Origin: Streptomyces marianii
GTDB lineage: Bacteria > Actinomycetota > Actinomycetes > Streptomycetales > Streptomycetaceae
DNA length: 64,000 bases
Direction: 5' to 3'
Assembly (NCBI RefSeq): GCF_005795905.1
Contig: NZ_VAWE01000001.1
Coordinates: 6,685,001 to 6,749,000 of the forward strand
Shown: in pieces, positions 34,309 through 42,273 of the stretch
Numbering within the stretch: position 1 is the stretch's first letter
Layout of the letters: each line of letters begins with the position of its first letter
Translations under genes and position numbers: made by a program
The notes under the pieces: model-generated
What the model was told of the DNA's origin: nothing
What the model saw: the letters and a program-made list of their open reading frames with translations, nothing else
Database searches by the model: none

Positions 34309-34500
34309 ATGAGCATGGCGGTGGCCGGTCTGCTGGCCGGAATGGCACTCGGATTCGCCGGGTACTTCGGTGGGTTCGCGGCGTTCCTGCTGGTGGCGGC
34401 TCTGGGGGTGGTCGGGTTCGTCGTCGGGCGCATCCTCGACGGCGATCTCGAACCGGGCGACGTCTTCAGGGGCCGCGAGCACGGCGACCGGCGGGGGTGA
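34309..34500 (+). CDS. Small membrane protein of the Asp23 operon
   Basis: 63-residue protein with two adjacent hydrophobic helices (about 3-22 and 24-41), Gly/Ala-rich with a GYFGGF turn, and a charged C-terminus (GDLEPGDVFRGREHGDRRG). GAGAGGAG precedes the ATG. It sits between the two Asp23 genes with 24-bp and 6-bp gaps. It may help tether Asp23 proteins to the membrane; function unproven. Confidence 0.82.
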   Translation: MSMAVAGLLAGMALGFAGYFGGFAAFLLVAALGVVGFVVGRILDGDLEPGDVFRGREHGDRRG

Positions 34501-34506
34501 CCCGGC

Positions 34507-34929
34507 GTGGCCGCCGAGACACCCGCGTCCCCGGTCCCGTCGGCACCGTCGGCGGGTCCGCCCGCACCGGTGCCCCCGCGCGCCGGAGGAGAGGGGATCC
34601 GCCCCGCCGAACGGGGGGCGATCACGATCGCCGACCGGGTGGTCGCGAAGATCGCCGCCCAGGCGGCCCGTGAGGCACTCACCCATGTGCCGGAAGGCGG
34701 ATCCGCACCCCACGCGACGGTCGCCGTTCACCACGACCACGCCCGGGTGCGGATCAGCCTCGAACTCGACTACCCGTGCGACATCGGAGGCCAGTGCCGT
34801 GACGTGCGTCGCCATGTCGCGGAGCGGGTAGAGGCGTTGGCGGGAATGGCGGTGCCGGAGGTCGCCGTACAGGTCGAGCGGCTGCACTCCGTCCACACGC
34901 GCCGGGCTGCCCAGGGGAGGCTCCGATGA
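34507..34929 (+). CDS. Second Asp23/Gls24-like protein
   Basis: 140-residue protein with a Pro/Ala-rich N-terminus (1-35) and one Asp23 domain: GAITIADRVVAKIAAQAAREALTHV, ATVAVHHDHARVRISLELDYPCDIGGQCRDVRRHVAERVEALAGMAVPEVAVQVERLH. It lacks the acidic tail of its neighbour and is basic at the end. Its GTG start follows the small membrane gene by 6 bp and its stop overlaps the next start by 4 bp. Confidence 0.85.
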   Translation: MAAETPASPVPSAPSAGPPAPVPPRAGGEGIRPAERGAITIADRVVAKIAAQAAREALTHVPEGGSAPHATVAVHHDHARVRISLELDYPCDIGGQCRDVRRHVAERVEALAGMAVPEVAVQVERLHSVHTRRAAQGRLR

Positions 34930-35600
34930 GCGAACCGGTGAAGGGATCCGTGCGGGGGAGCGAACCGGCCGGAGGTTCCGTACGGGACCTGGACCAGTCT
35001 GCCTCCTCCGCCGCGTACCGGCCGCTGCCCGCGGCCGAGGAGGACGACGGTGGCCACCGCCGCTTCTGGTCGCGGCGGCGGATTCCCGCCGCGCTGCTCG
35101 CGCTGGTCGTGACGGCCGGGGCGGGGCTGCTGCTGTTCGACGTCGTCTCCGTGCGGGCCGAGCGGCCCGGGATGCGCTGGCGGCGGTCGCTCGCCGACGA
35201 ACTGGCGAGCAGACCGGTGGACGACACCTGGGTGCTGGCGGGCGCGGGGGCGGCCGTCGTGGTCGGAGCGTGGCTGGTGGCGCTCGCCGTGACACCGGGG
35301 CTGCGGAATCTGCTGCCCATGCGCCGCCGGGCGGGCGAGGGGGACGTACGGGCGGGACTCGACCGGGATGCCGCGGAACTGGTGCTGCGCGACCGGGCGA
35401 TGGAGGTCTCGGGAGTGCAGTCCGTGCGGGTGCGGGTGAGGCGGTCCCGGGTCGGGGTACGGGCGGTGTCCCACTTCCGTGAACTCGACGAGGTCCGGTC
35501 CGACCTGGACACGGTGCTGGGCGACGGCATCCGCGAGCTCGGGCTGGTGCGGCGGCCGGCCCTGTCCGTGCAGGTGCGCCGCCCGGCGAAGAAGGGGTGA
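34926..35600 (+). CDS. DUF6286-type membrane protein of the Asp23 operon
   Basis: 224-residue protein: polar cytoplasmic N-terminus (1-50), first membrane helix at about 54-75, short loop, second helix at about 100-120. A C-terminal domain follows (DRDAAELVLRDRAMEVSGVQSVRVRVRRSRVGVRAVSHF..ELDEVRSDLDTVLGDGIRELGLVRRPALSVQVRR). Its strand-helix-strand pattern parallels the Asp23 module. The ATG overlaps the previous gene and the stop overlaps the next, both by 4 bp. Probable membrane partner of the Asp23 proteins. Confidence 0.78.
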   Translation: MSEPVKGSVRGSEPAGGSVRDLDQSASSAAYRPLPAAEEDDGGHRRFWSRRRIPAALLALVVTAGAGLLLFDVVSVRAERPGMRWRRSLADELASRPVDDTWVLAGAGAAVVVGAWLVALAVTPGLRNLLPMRRRAGEGDVRAGLDRDAAELVLRDRAMEVSGVQSVRVRVRRSRVGVRAVSHFRELDEVRSDLDTVLGDGIRELGLVRRPALSVQVRRPAKKG

Positions 35601-36184
35601 GCGGAATGCTCCGGGGCGTCAACCGCGTACTGATCGGGCTGGCCGGTCTGGTGCTCGTCCTGCTGGGGGGAGCGGTTCTGGCAGCGGGGCTGGGGCTGCC
35701 GGTCCCGTCCTGGTGGCCGTGGCGGGGAGCCGGGACCGTACTGCTGAGCGAGAGCCGGCGGCAGCGGTGGGAGGACCACGGCTGGTGGTGGCCCGTGGTG
35801 ATCGCGGCGCTGGCGGTCGCCGTCCTCCTCGCGCTCTGGTGGCTGCTGGCGCAGTTCCGCCGCTCGCGGCTGGCCGAGGTGCTGGTGGACAGCGGGGACG
35901 GGGAGGGGGCGCTGTTGCGGGGGCGCGCCATGGAGGCCGTGCTCGAGCGGGAGGCCGAGGGCCTGGACGGCGTATCCCGTACCCAGGTCGTACTGCACGG
36001 CCGCCGCACCGCCCCGGCGGCCCGTGTGCGCCTTCTCCTCGAACCCTTCGCGTCGCCGGGCGAGACGCTGCACCGCCTGTCGGCCGAGGCCCTGGCGCAC
36101 GCGCGCGACTCGGCGGGGCTGGCGTCGCTGCCCGCGGAGGTCCGGCTGCGGGCCCAGAGGCACCGGGCGAAGCGTGTGACATGA
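35597..36184 (+). CDS. amaP: AmaP-like alkaline shock response membrane anchor
   Basis: 195-residue protein with two N-terminal membrane helices (about 8-34 and 62-86) enclosing a WWPW-rich loop. A cytoplasmic C-terminal domain follows (ALLRGRAMEAVLEREAEGLDGVSRTQVVLHGRR..ARVRLLLEPFASPGETLHRLSAEALAHARDSAGL..EVRLR). This is the organisation of AmaP, which anchors Asp23 to the membrane in Staphylococcus. The GTG start overlaps the DUF6286 gene by 4 bp. Last of the operon. Confidence 0.8.
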   Translation: MSGMLRGVNRVLIGLAGLVLVLLGGAVLAAGLGLPVPSWWPWRGAGTVLLSESRRQRWEDHGWWWPVVIAALAVAVLLALWWLLAQFRRSRLAEVLVDSGDGEGALLRGRAMEAVLEREAEGLDGVSRTQVVLHGRRTAPAARVRLLLEPFASPGETLHRLSAEALAHARDSAGLASLPAEVRLRAQRHRAKRVT

Positions 36185-36286
36185 CCCGGGCCGACGGGTC
36201 GGGGGCGGAGCGCCGCCGCGGGCGGGACGCGCTCGGCAGGTCGCCGCCGTTCCCGGGCGCCCCGCCGGAGTGATCCCTTTTCACTG

Positions 36287-36299
36287 GTATTCCGGATAC
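36287..36299 (+). promoter_or_regulatory. GTAT-N5-ATAC motif upstream of a small stress-type gene
   Basis: GTATTCCGGATAC, 102 nt upstream of the start at 36402. A close variant (GTATGGCGGATAC) is at 50420-50432 upstream of the GlsB-family gene. The right half, GGATAC, also resembles the sigma-B -10 element GGGTAY. Confidence 0.35.
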
Positions 36300-36401
36300 G
36301 TCCCCCGATGAGTTCCGGGTTCGTGCGGCGTTCGGGATGCGAGCGGGCAGGCGCACTGGTTCGCTGAGAGGGGTCCGCTGAAAGCGACGTCCGAGGAGGC
36401 C

Positions 36402-36593
36402 ATGAGCATGTCAGACGAAGTCGGCGGCCGGGTCCGGCAGATGCGGCAGAAGGCCGAGGAGCTGAAGCAGGCCGCGGATCGCGTGAGCGATCCCGAGGAG
36501 AGCCGGCGGCTCAAGGAGAAGGCGCGCAGGCTCCAGGAACAGAGTGAGCAGGAGAGCACGATGGGTTCCGGGGACATCTACCCCATGGAGTGA
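36402..36593 (+). CDS. Small charged coiled-coil protein (DUF6381-like)
   Basis: 63-residue hydrophilic protein, almost entirely one amphipathic helix (VRQMRQKAEELKQAADRV, RRLKEKARRLQEQSEQES), ending GSGDIYPME. I recall such proteins as a Streptomyces family without known function. ATG-AGC-ATG start with GAGGAGG 5 nt upstream. Single-gene unit following the Asp23 operon by 217 bp, with its own terminator. Confidence 0.75.
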   Translation: MSMSDEVGGRVRQMRQKAEELKQAADRVSDPEESRRLKEKARRLQEQSEQESTMGSGDIYPME

Positions 36594-36602
36594 CCCTCCG
36601 TA

Positions 36603-36651
36603 CCGTACACACCGGCCGGTGACCGTCCGGGTCATCGGCCGGTGCGTACGG
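36603..36651. terminator. Long hairpin after the small coiled-coil gene
   Basis: Stem of about 15 bp with one mismatch (36603-36618 with 36636-36651). Further short GGCCGG and GTGCGTACG repeats fill the stretch to 36909; no gene there. Confidence 0.7.
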
Positions 36652-36909
36652 CCGGCTCGGCCGACGTGGCCCGGGCGTGGTGCGTACGCCGGCTCGTGTT
36701 CGGCCGGCGTGGGCCCGGGCGTGGTGCGTACGGGCCCACGCCCTGGTGCGTTCGGCCGGGACGCGCTCGGGCAGTGCGGGGCTCCGGTCGCGTCTGCCCG
36801 GGCGGCACGTGACGGCCGGGTGGGTGTCCGGGCCGCCCCTGCCCGGCCGGGTGACCGCACAGGCACCCGCCGGTGTGCGCACGGGGCAGGCGGCCTCACG
36901 CACACCCCG

Positions 36910-37665
36910 TCAGAAACCGGACCTCGCCCCGCCGTCCACCGGCAGCATCACGCCCGTGAGGTACGACGCCGCGGGCGACAGCATGAACGCCGCCGTGCGT
37001 CCGAACTCCTCCGGCGTGCCGTAGCGCCGCAGCGGAATGCGGGACTCGTTGGCCGCACGGGCCGCGTCCACGTCCCCCGACAGCGCGTCGAGCTCGCGCA
37101 CCCGGTCGGTGTCGATACGGGCAGGCAGCAGTCCCACGACGCGGATCCCGCGCGGGCCCAGCTCGTCCGAGAGCGATTTGGCGAAACCGGCCAGACCGGG
37201 ACGCAGGCCGTTCGAGATGGTCAGGCCGGGAATCGGCTCGTGGACCGAGCCGGACAGCACGAAGCCGACGACCCCGCCCTCACCCAGCGCCGCCGCCGCG
37301 CCCCGGGCCAGCCTGACCGCGCCCAGGAACACCGACTCGAACGCCGTCTGCCACTGCTCGTCCGTGTTGTCCGCGACGAAGCCCGGCGGGGGGCCTCCGA
37401 CGCTGATCAGTACGCCGTCGAAGCGGCCGAAGTGCGCCCGGGCGGCGCCGATCAGCCGCTCGGCGGTATCGGGGTCGGCGTTGTCGGCCGCGACGCCGAC
37501 GGCGTCGCGGCCGATCCCGGCCGCCGCGTCCGCGGCGGCCTTCGCGTCCCGTCCGGTGATGATCAGCTTCGCGCCCTCGGCGGCCAGTGCCCGGGCGGCG
37601 GCGTTGCCCAGCCCGCGGGTCGCCCCGGTCACGACGTAGACGCGGTCCTTCAGTCCAAGATCCAT
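36910..37665 (-). CDS. SDR family oxidoreductase
   Basis: 251-residue Rossmann-fold short-chain dehydrogenase. The cofactor motif is TGATRGLGNAAA (about 14-25), with ISVGGPPPG in the NAG position. The usual YxxxK is not obvious: the region after LSGSVHEPIPGLTISNGLRPGLAGFAKSL has a Ser and a Lys but no Tyr, so the enzyme is atypical. PVDGG at the end is normal. The ATG lies 4 bp after the GH15 stop, so the two are co-transcribed. The missing Tyr makes catalysis uncertain; substrate unknown. Confidence 0.85.
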   Translation of the reverse strand: MDLGLKDRVYVVTGATRGLGNAAARALAAEGAKLIITGRDAKAAADAAAGIGRDAVGVAADNADPDTAERLIGAARAHFGRFDGVLISVGGPPPGFVADNTDEQWQTAFESVFLGAVRLARGAAAALGEGGVVGFVLSGSVHEPIPGLTISNGLRPGLAGFAKSLSDELGPRGIRVVGLLPARIDTDRVRELDALSGDVDAARAANESRIPLRRYGTPEEFGRTAAFMLSPAASYLTGVMLPVDGGARSGF

Positions 37666-37669
37666 GGCC

Positions 37670-39466
37670 CTATCCTGCCGCGCCGCGTGCGGCGAGAGCC
37701 AGGGCGGAGCCCACCAGTCCCACATGGCTGAACGCCTGCGGGAAGTTCCCGAGCTGCCGCCGCGCCACCGGGTCGTACTCCTCCGCCAGCAGGCCGACGT
37801 CGCTGCGCAGTTCAAGCAACCGCTCGAAGAGGTCCTTGGCCTCCTCCACCCGCCCGGTCGCACGGAGGGCGTCGACCATCCAGAACGAGCAGACGAGGAA
37901 CGTTCCTTCACGGCCGGGCAGCCCGTCGACGGACGGCCCCTTCGTGCTGTAGCGGTTGATCAGCCCGTTCCGGCCCAGCCCGGCCCGCACCGCGTCGACC
38001 GTGCCCACGACCCTCGGGTCGTCGGGCGGGAGGAAGCCCACCCGGGGAATGAGCAGTGCCGAGGCGTCCAGCTCCTCGGAACCGTAGTACTGGGTGAAGG
38101 TGTTCCGCTCCGCGTCGAACCCCCTGTCGCACACCTCCCGGTGCACCGCGTCCCGCATCGCCCGCCACCGGGTCACATCGCCGGGGAGCCCGGGGGCGTC
38201 CTCCAGCGTCCGTACGGCGCGGTCGGCCGCCACCCACGCCATCACCTTGGAGAACACGAAGTGGCGCCGCGGCCCGCGCACTTCCCACAAGCCCTCGTCG
38301 GGCTCCCGCCACGTCGACTCCAGGAAGCCCAGCAGACTCAGCTGGAGGTTCCAGGCGTGCGGCGGGGACTCCAGACCGGCCTCGCGGCCGAGCCACAGCG
38401 CGTCCATGACCTCGCCGTAGACGTCGAGCTGGAGTTGGTCGACGGCGCCGTTGCCGATCCGTACCGGCCCGGAGCCCTCGTAGCCGCGCAGCCAGGGCAG
38501 TTCGGTCTCCGGCAGCCTGCGTTCCCCGGCCACCCCGTACATGATCTGGAGCCCCGAGGGGTCACCCGCCACCGCGCGCACCAGCCAGTCCCGCCATGCC
38601 GCGGCCTCGTCGACGTAGCCGGTGGAGAGGAGCGCGCGGAGTGTCAGTGTGGAGTCGCGCAGCCAGCAGTAGCGGTAGTCCCAGTTCCGTACGCCGCCGG
38701 GATCCTCGGGAAGGGAGGTCGTGGGAGCGGCGACGATCCCGCCCGTCGGAGCGTACGTCAGCGCCTTCAGGGTGATCAGCGAGCGGACCACGGCGTCCCG
38801 GTACGGTCCCTCGTAGCCGCACCGCGCCGACCACTCCTGCCAGTCGTCCACGCTCGCACCCAGCGCGTGGAAGGGGTCGACGAGTCGGGGAGCCGGCTCG
38901 TGCGAGGGGTGCCAGGTGAGGACGAACGCCACGCTCTGGCCGGCGCCGACGGTGAACGACGAGACGGTGCTGAACTGCTGGCCCCAGGTCTTCACCGGCA
39001 CGGAGTCAGGGTTCTCGAGCCGCAGCCACACGGAGTCGGGGCCGGCGACCGCGATCCGGTGGTCGTCCGCCCGCCGCATCCACGGGACGACCGAGCCGTA
39101 GTCGAAGCGCAGCCGCAGGGTCGCGTTCATCTCGACGCTGCCGCTGACGCCCTCCACGATCCGTACGACGTCGGGGGCCTTGTCGCGCTGCGGCATGAAG
39201 TCGGTGACCTTGACCGTGCCGGTCCGCGTCTCCCAGAACGACTCGAGGACGAGCGTGCCCGGGACGTAGCGGCGGCGGGTGCAGCTCCCGGCGCCCTTGG
39301 GCGCGAGCCGCCAGTGGCCGTTGTCGTCGTCGCCGAGCAGTGCCGCGAAGCAGGCTCCGGAGTCGAAGCGCGGCAGGCACAGCCAGTCGACCGAGCCGTC
39401 CCTGCCCACCAGACCCGCGGTCTGCAGATCGCCGATCAGGGCGTAGTCCTCGATGCGTTGGGTCAC
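37670..39466 (-). CDS. Glycoside hydrolase family 15 protein (trehalase/glucoamylase-like)
   Basis: 598-residue protein. An N-terminal beta-sandwich (IEDYALIGDLQTAGLVGRDGSVDWLCLPRFDS) is followed by an (alpha/alpha)6 barrel with RNWDYRYCWLRDS, the hallmark of the bacterial glucoamylase/trehalase-like GH15 group. GFLPPDDPRVVGTVDAVRAGL and the C-terminal GLLAEEYDP (a likely catalytic acid) complete it. No signal peptide, so cytoplasmic. Similar actinobacterial enzymes act as trehalases, giving a possible link to osmolyte turnover. GTG start. Confidence 0.9.
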   Translation of the reverse strand: MTQRIEDYALIGDLQTAGLVGRDGSVDWLCLPRFDSGACFAALLGDDDNGHWRLAPKGAGSCTRRRYVPGTLVLESFWETRTGTVKVTDFMPQRDKAPDVVRIVEGVSGSVEMNATLRLRFDYGSVVPWMRRADDHRIAVAGPDSVWLRLENPDSVPVKTWGQQFSTVSSFTVGAGQSVAFVLTWHPSHEPAPRLVDPFHALGASVDDWQEWSARCGYEGPYRDAVVRSLITLKALTYAPTGGIVAAPTTSLPEDPGGVRNWDYRYCWLRDSTLTLRALLSTGYVDEAAAWRDWLVRAVAGDPSGLQIMYGVAGERRLPETELPWLRGYEGSGPVRIGNGAVDQLQLDVYGEVMDALWLGREAGLESPPHAWNLQLSLLGFLESTWREPDEGLWEVRGPRRHFVFSKVMAWVAADRAVRTLEDAPGLPGDVTRWRAMRDAVHREVCDRGFDAERNTFTQYYGSEELDASALLIPRVGFLPPDDPRVVGTVDAVRAGLGRNGLINRYSTKGPSVDGLPGREGTFLVCSFWMVDALRATGRVEEAKDLFERLLELRSDVGLLAEEYDPVARRQLGNFPQAFSHVGLVGSALALAARGAAG

Positions 39467-39662
39467 GACATGCCGTTTTCCCTCGCTGACGGCGGCCTAA
39501 GCGGTTGCGCCGACCTCGCGGGAGACGGGCTTCGCGGGCGGAGAGCGCCCGGGCGGCCCTCGGGGGTTCGGGGACGGTGGGCCACGGCTCAGCCGCCTTC
39601 GGGGCCGCGGGCCGCGGGGCCCGTTGGACGGGCCTTCCCCGGGGCGGGATCCTGGCCCGTGC

Positions 39663-39746
39663 CGGTCCCGCCCGTCGGGCTCCGCCGGGACGGTCCCGTC
39701 CGTCGGGCTCCGCCGGGACGGTCCCGTCCGTCGGGCTCCGCCGGGA
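39663..39746. repeat. Tandem array, 28-bp unit, three copies
   Basis: Copies at 39663-39690, 39691-39718 and 39719-39746; the first differs from the other two at one position. It lies in the 324-bp gene-free gap between GH15 and the SURF1 gene. Nothing else was recognised there. Confidence 0.88.
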
Positions 39747-39790
39747 CGCTCCGGCGAGCCTGGCCGCGTCGCCGGGGCCGGGCCTGCGGC

Positions 39791-40594
39791 TCAGCTCGCC
39801 GTCGCGCCCGCCGTCGCGGGAGTTTCCGCGGCAGCCGGTTCGGCGGCCGCCGCGGTCCGGTCGCGCTTCTCGCGGCGTACCAGGACCACCCAGCCCACCG
39901 GGACACCGGCCGCGAACAGCCACCACTGGACCGCGTACGCCATGTGCGCGCCGATGGAGTCGTGGTCGGGCTCCGCGATCAGTTCGGGGGTGCCGCCGAC
40001 CGGCTCGGGGGCGGTCTGCTGCAGGTAGCCGCCGAGCACCGGCCGGCCCAGGCTCATGGCCTGCTGCTCGCTGTCGATCAGCATGATCTGACGCGGCGGC
40101 AGCCCGCTGAGGTCCTTGATCCCGCTCGCGTCGGTGGTCTCGTCCGCCATGAGCCGGCCCGTGACGGTGACCCGGCCCTTCGGCGCCGGTGGCACGGCCG
40201 GGTACGCGGTCTGGTCGGCCGCCGCGGGCACCCAGCCCCGGTTGACCAGGACGGCACGGCCGTCGGCGAGGACCAGCGGGGTGAGGACGTGCACCCCGAC
40301 CCGCTCGTCGTTGTCGGTGCGGCGGCGCACGACGACCTCGTGGGCGGTGTCGTACGTGCCCGTGGCCGTGGCGTGCCGCCAGTAGTCCGCGCGCGGGACG
40401 GTGTGCCCCGGGGAGGTCAGCTCCGTGACGGGTACCGGCCGTGCGGCGAGGTTGTCCGCGATCAGCGCGTTCTGCGCGACGCGGCGCTCGTGCCGGTGCA
40501 GCTGCCAGTAGCCCAGCTCGACCATCACGGGAATGAGGACGAGGCTGACGAGGGTGAGGATCACCCACTGCCGGGACAACAGGAAGCGGTACAC
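39791..40594 (-). CDS. SURF1 family cytochrome oxidase assembly protein
   Basis: 267-residue membrane protein with an N-terminal helix (about 9-29) and a C-terminal helix (about 215-235) bracketing an extracytoplasmic SURF1 domain. Signatures are LGYWQLHRHERR, NRGWVPA, LIDSEQQAM, and near the end HMAYAVQWWLFA. SURF1 helps heme a insertion into cytochrome c oxidase. The C-terminal tail is Ala/Glu/Thr-rich. GTG at 40594 was chosen; a TTG five codons upstream is possible and neither has a strong Shine-Dalgarno. Confidence 0.9.
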   Translation of the reverse strand: MYRFLLSRQWVILTLVSLVLIPVMVELGYWQLHRHERRVAQNALIADNLAARPVPVTELTSPGHTVPRADYWRHATATGTYDTAHEVVVRRRTDNDERVGVHVLTPLVLADGRAVLVNRGWVPAAADQTAYPAVPPAPKGRVTVTGRLMADETTDASGIKDLSGLPPRQIMLIDSEQQAMSLGRPVLGGYLQQTAPEPVGGTPELIAEPDHDSIGAHMAYAVQWWLFAAGVPVGWVVLVRREKRDRTAAAAEPAAAETPATAGATAS

Positions 40595-40705
40595 CCCACG
40601 ACCGTACAACTCGGTCGTGGGGTGTCCGGCGGCAGGGTCACGGGCGTGGCCCGGGAACGTGCCGGCAGGGAGGAGGGGCGGGGCGGGTGCCGGGAGGCCG
40701 CGGGG

Positions 40706-40939
40706 TCACACCTTGTCGACGATGCCCGTCCTCCCCTCGGCGCGGGCGCAGTGCCCGCCGCAGTACCAGTGGCCCTGGACCTCGACGCCCTGGCCGATGA
40801 TCTGGACCCTGCAGTGCTCGCAGATGGGGGCCATCCGGTGGATGGCGCAGGAGAAGCAGTCGAAGACGTGCACCGCGCCCTGCGCGTGCACCTCGAAGGA
40901 CATGCCGTAGTCGTTTCCGCAGACCTCGCAACGTGCCAT
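40706..40939 (-). CDS. Cys-rich zinc-ribbon protein
   Basis: 77-residue protein with four Cys pairs: CEVCGN at the N-terminus, CFSC, CEHC, and CGGHC near the end, plus His residues. These fit one or two small zinc-binding ribbons. No other domain is visible. Function unknown; nucleic-acid or protein binding is possible. ATG at 40939; an in-frame ATG three codons upstream is an alternative. It is 111 bp upstream of SURF1 on the same strand. Confidence 0.82.
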   Translation of the reverse strand: MARCEVCGNDYGMSFEVHAQGAVHVFDCFSCAIHRMAPICEHCRVQIIGQGVEVQGHWYCGGHCARAEGRTGIVDKV

Positions 40940-41095
40940 GCGCCGCATGCTCCGGAGGGCGGCGGACCGGAGCAAGATTCCTCCGGGCGGGTCGGGGCGG
41001 CTGCACCCGACCGGCGCACGCGCCGGGCCGCCCGGCCTCCGTCCGTGACCCGTACGCCCGGGAGGCCCGACGGGCCGAAGGCCGTCGGCGGGGCG

Positions 41096-42073
41096 TCACG
41101 CCTCGGCCGGCGCGACGTCCCTGAGGAGCTGGGTGAACGCGGCCTCGTCGATGATCGGCGTCCCGTACGACCTCGCCCGGACCGTCTTCGACGTGGGGGC
41201 CTCCGGGTCATTCGTCACCAGGAGGCTCGTCAGCCGGGAGACGCTCGTCGCGACATGGAGGCCGGCCTCGACGGCACGGTCCTCCAGCAGTTCCCGCTCG
41301 ACCGAGGTGTCGCCCGAGAAGGCCACTCGCATGCCCTGTCTGAGCGGTTTGTCCGCCTCGTAGCGCCCCGGGTTCGGGTACGGGCACGGCGGCCGCTTGC
41401 GTGACGGTCGCCAGCCGTTCGGCCGGTAGGAGGACCTCGACGCCTGCCGGCCGATCCGCGGCGCGGAGGGCGTCGTGGACCACTCCGTGAGCGCACGGCA
41501 CTCCAGCAGGGGCAGCCGCACGCCCCGCTCGGCCGCCGTGTGCAGACTCGGCCGGAATGCCTCCGCCAGCACCCGGGCGTCGTCCAGGGCGTTGTGCGCG
41601 TGGCGCTGGACGACACCGAAGTGTGCCGCGAGCGACTCCAGCTTGTGGTTGGGCAGGGGCAGCGACAGCTCCTTGGACAACGCGATGGTGCACAGCCGCT
41701 GGCGCACGGGTGCGACGTGCTCCGCCCGCGCGTACTCCCTGGCGATCATGGACCAGTCGAAGACGGCGTTGTGCGCGACGAGCACCCGGCCGTCCAGCCG
41801 GTGCGCGAACTCCTGGGCGATGTCACCGAAGAGCGGCGCGCCCTCCAGCATGTCGCTCGTCAGTCCGTGGATCCACACCGGACCGGGATCCCGCTCGGGG
41901 TTGACCAGGGAGTACCAGTGGTCCTCGACGTTTCCCTGGGCGTCCAGGCGGTAGACGGCAGCCGACACTATCCGGTCGTCGCGGGCGAGGCCGGTGGTCT
42001 CCACGTCGACGACCGCGTACCCCCGTGGATACGCGGCCGGCCACGCTGCTGCTGTCGTACCGTTGTCGAGCAT
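41096..42073 (-). CDS. DEDDh 3'-5' exonuclease with C-terminal BRCT domain
   Basis: 325-residue nuclease. The N-terminal DnaQ-like exonuclease has ExoI YAVVDVETTGL, ExoII LVAHNAVFDWSMI and ExoIII with the catalytic pair in HAHNALDDARVL. A basic linker (about 190-235) leads to a BRCT domain (RVAFSGDTSVERELLEDRAVEAGLHV..SRLTSLLVTNDP..SYGTPIIDEAAF). It may act in DNA repair or proofreading outside the replicase. Monocistronic. Confidence 0.9.
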   Translation of the reverse strand: MLDNGTTAAAWPAAYPRGYAVVDVETTGLARDDRIVSAAVYRLDAQGNVEDHWYSLVNPERDPGPVWIHGLTSDMLEGAPLFGDIAQEFAHRLDGRVLVAHNAVFDWSMIAREYARAEHVAPVRQRLCTIALSKELSLPLPNHKLESLAAHFGVVQRHAHNALDDARVLAEAFRPSLHTAAERGVRLPLLECRALTEWSTTPSAPRIGRQASRSSYRPNGWRPSRKRPPCPYPNPGRYEADKPLRQGMRVAFSGDTSVERELLEDRAVEAGLHVATSVSRLTSLLVTNDPEAPTSKTVRARSYGTPIIDEAAFTQLLRDVAPAEA

Positions 42074-42273
42074 GGTCACAGAGCTTACGGGCCGCCACTG
42101 ACACGAAAGGCTCCGGCCCGTGTACGCCCGGGCCCGGACACGGCCGGCGGGACGCACGCCTGGGCGGCCGTCAGGCCCGCACGGGAGCGGTGGAATTCAC
42201 CACGAGACCGGTGCGGATCCCGCCGGATATGTTCGGAATTCCCTGTCGGGGCGGTATGCGGCCCGCTCGGGCC

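Noticed and set aside
37664..41404. A plus-strand frame open for 1246 codons
   Set aside because: It is antisense to the GH15, SURF1, zinc-protein and exonuclease genes, which have strong family matches. The translation is low-complexity and matches nothing; a product of stop-codon scarcity at high G+C.
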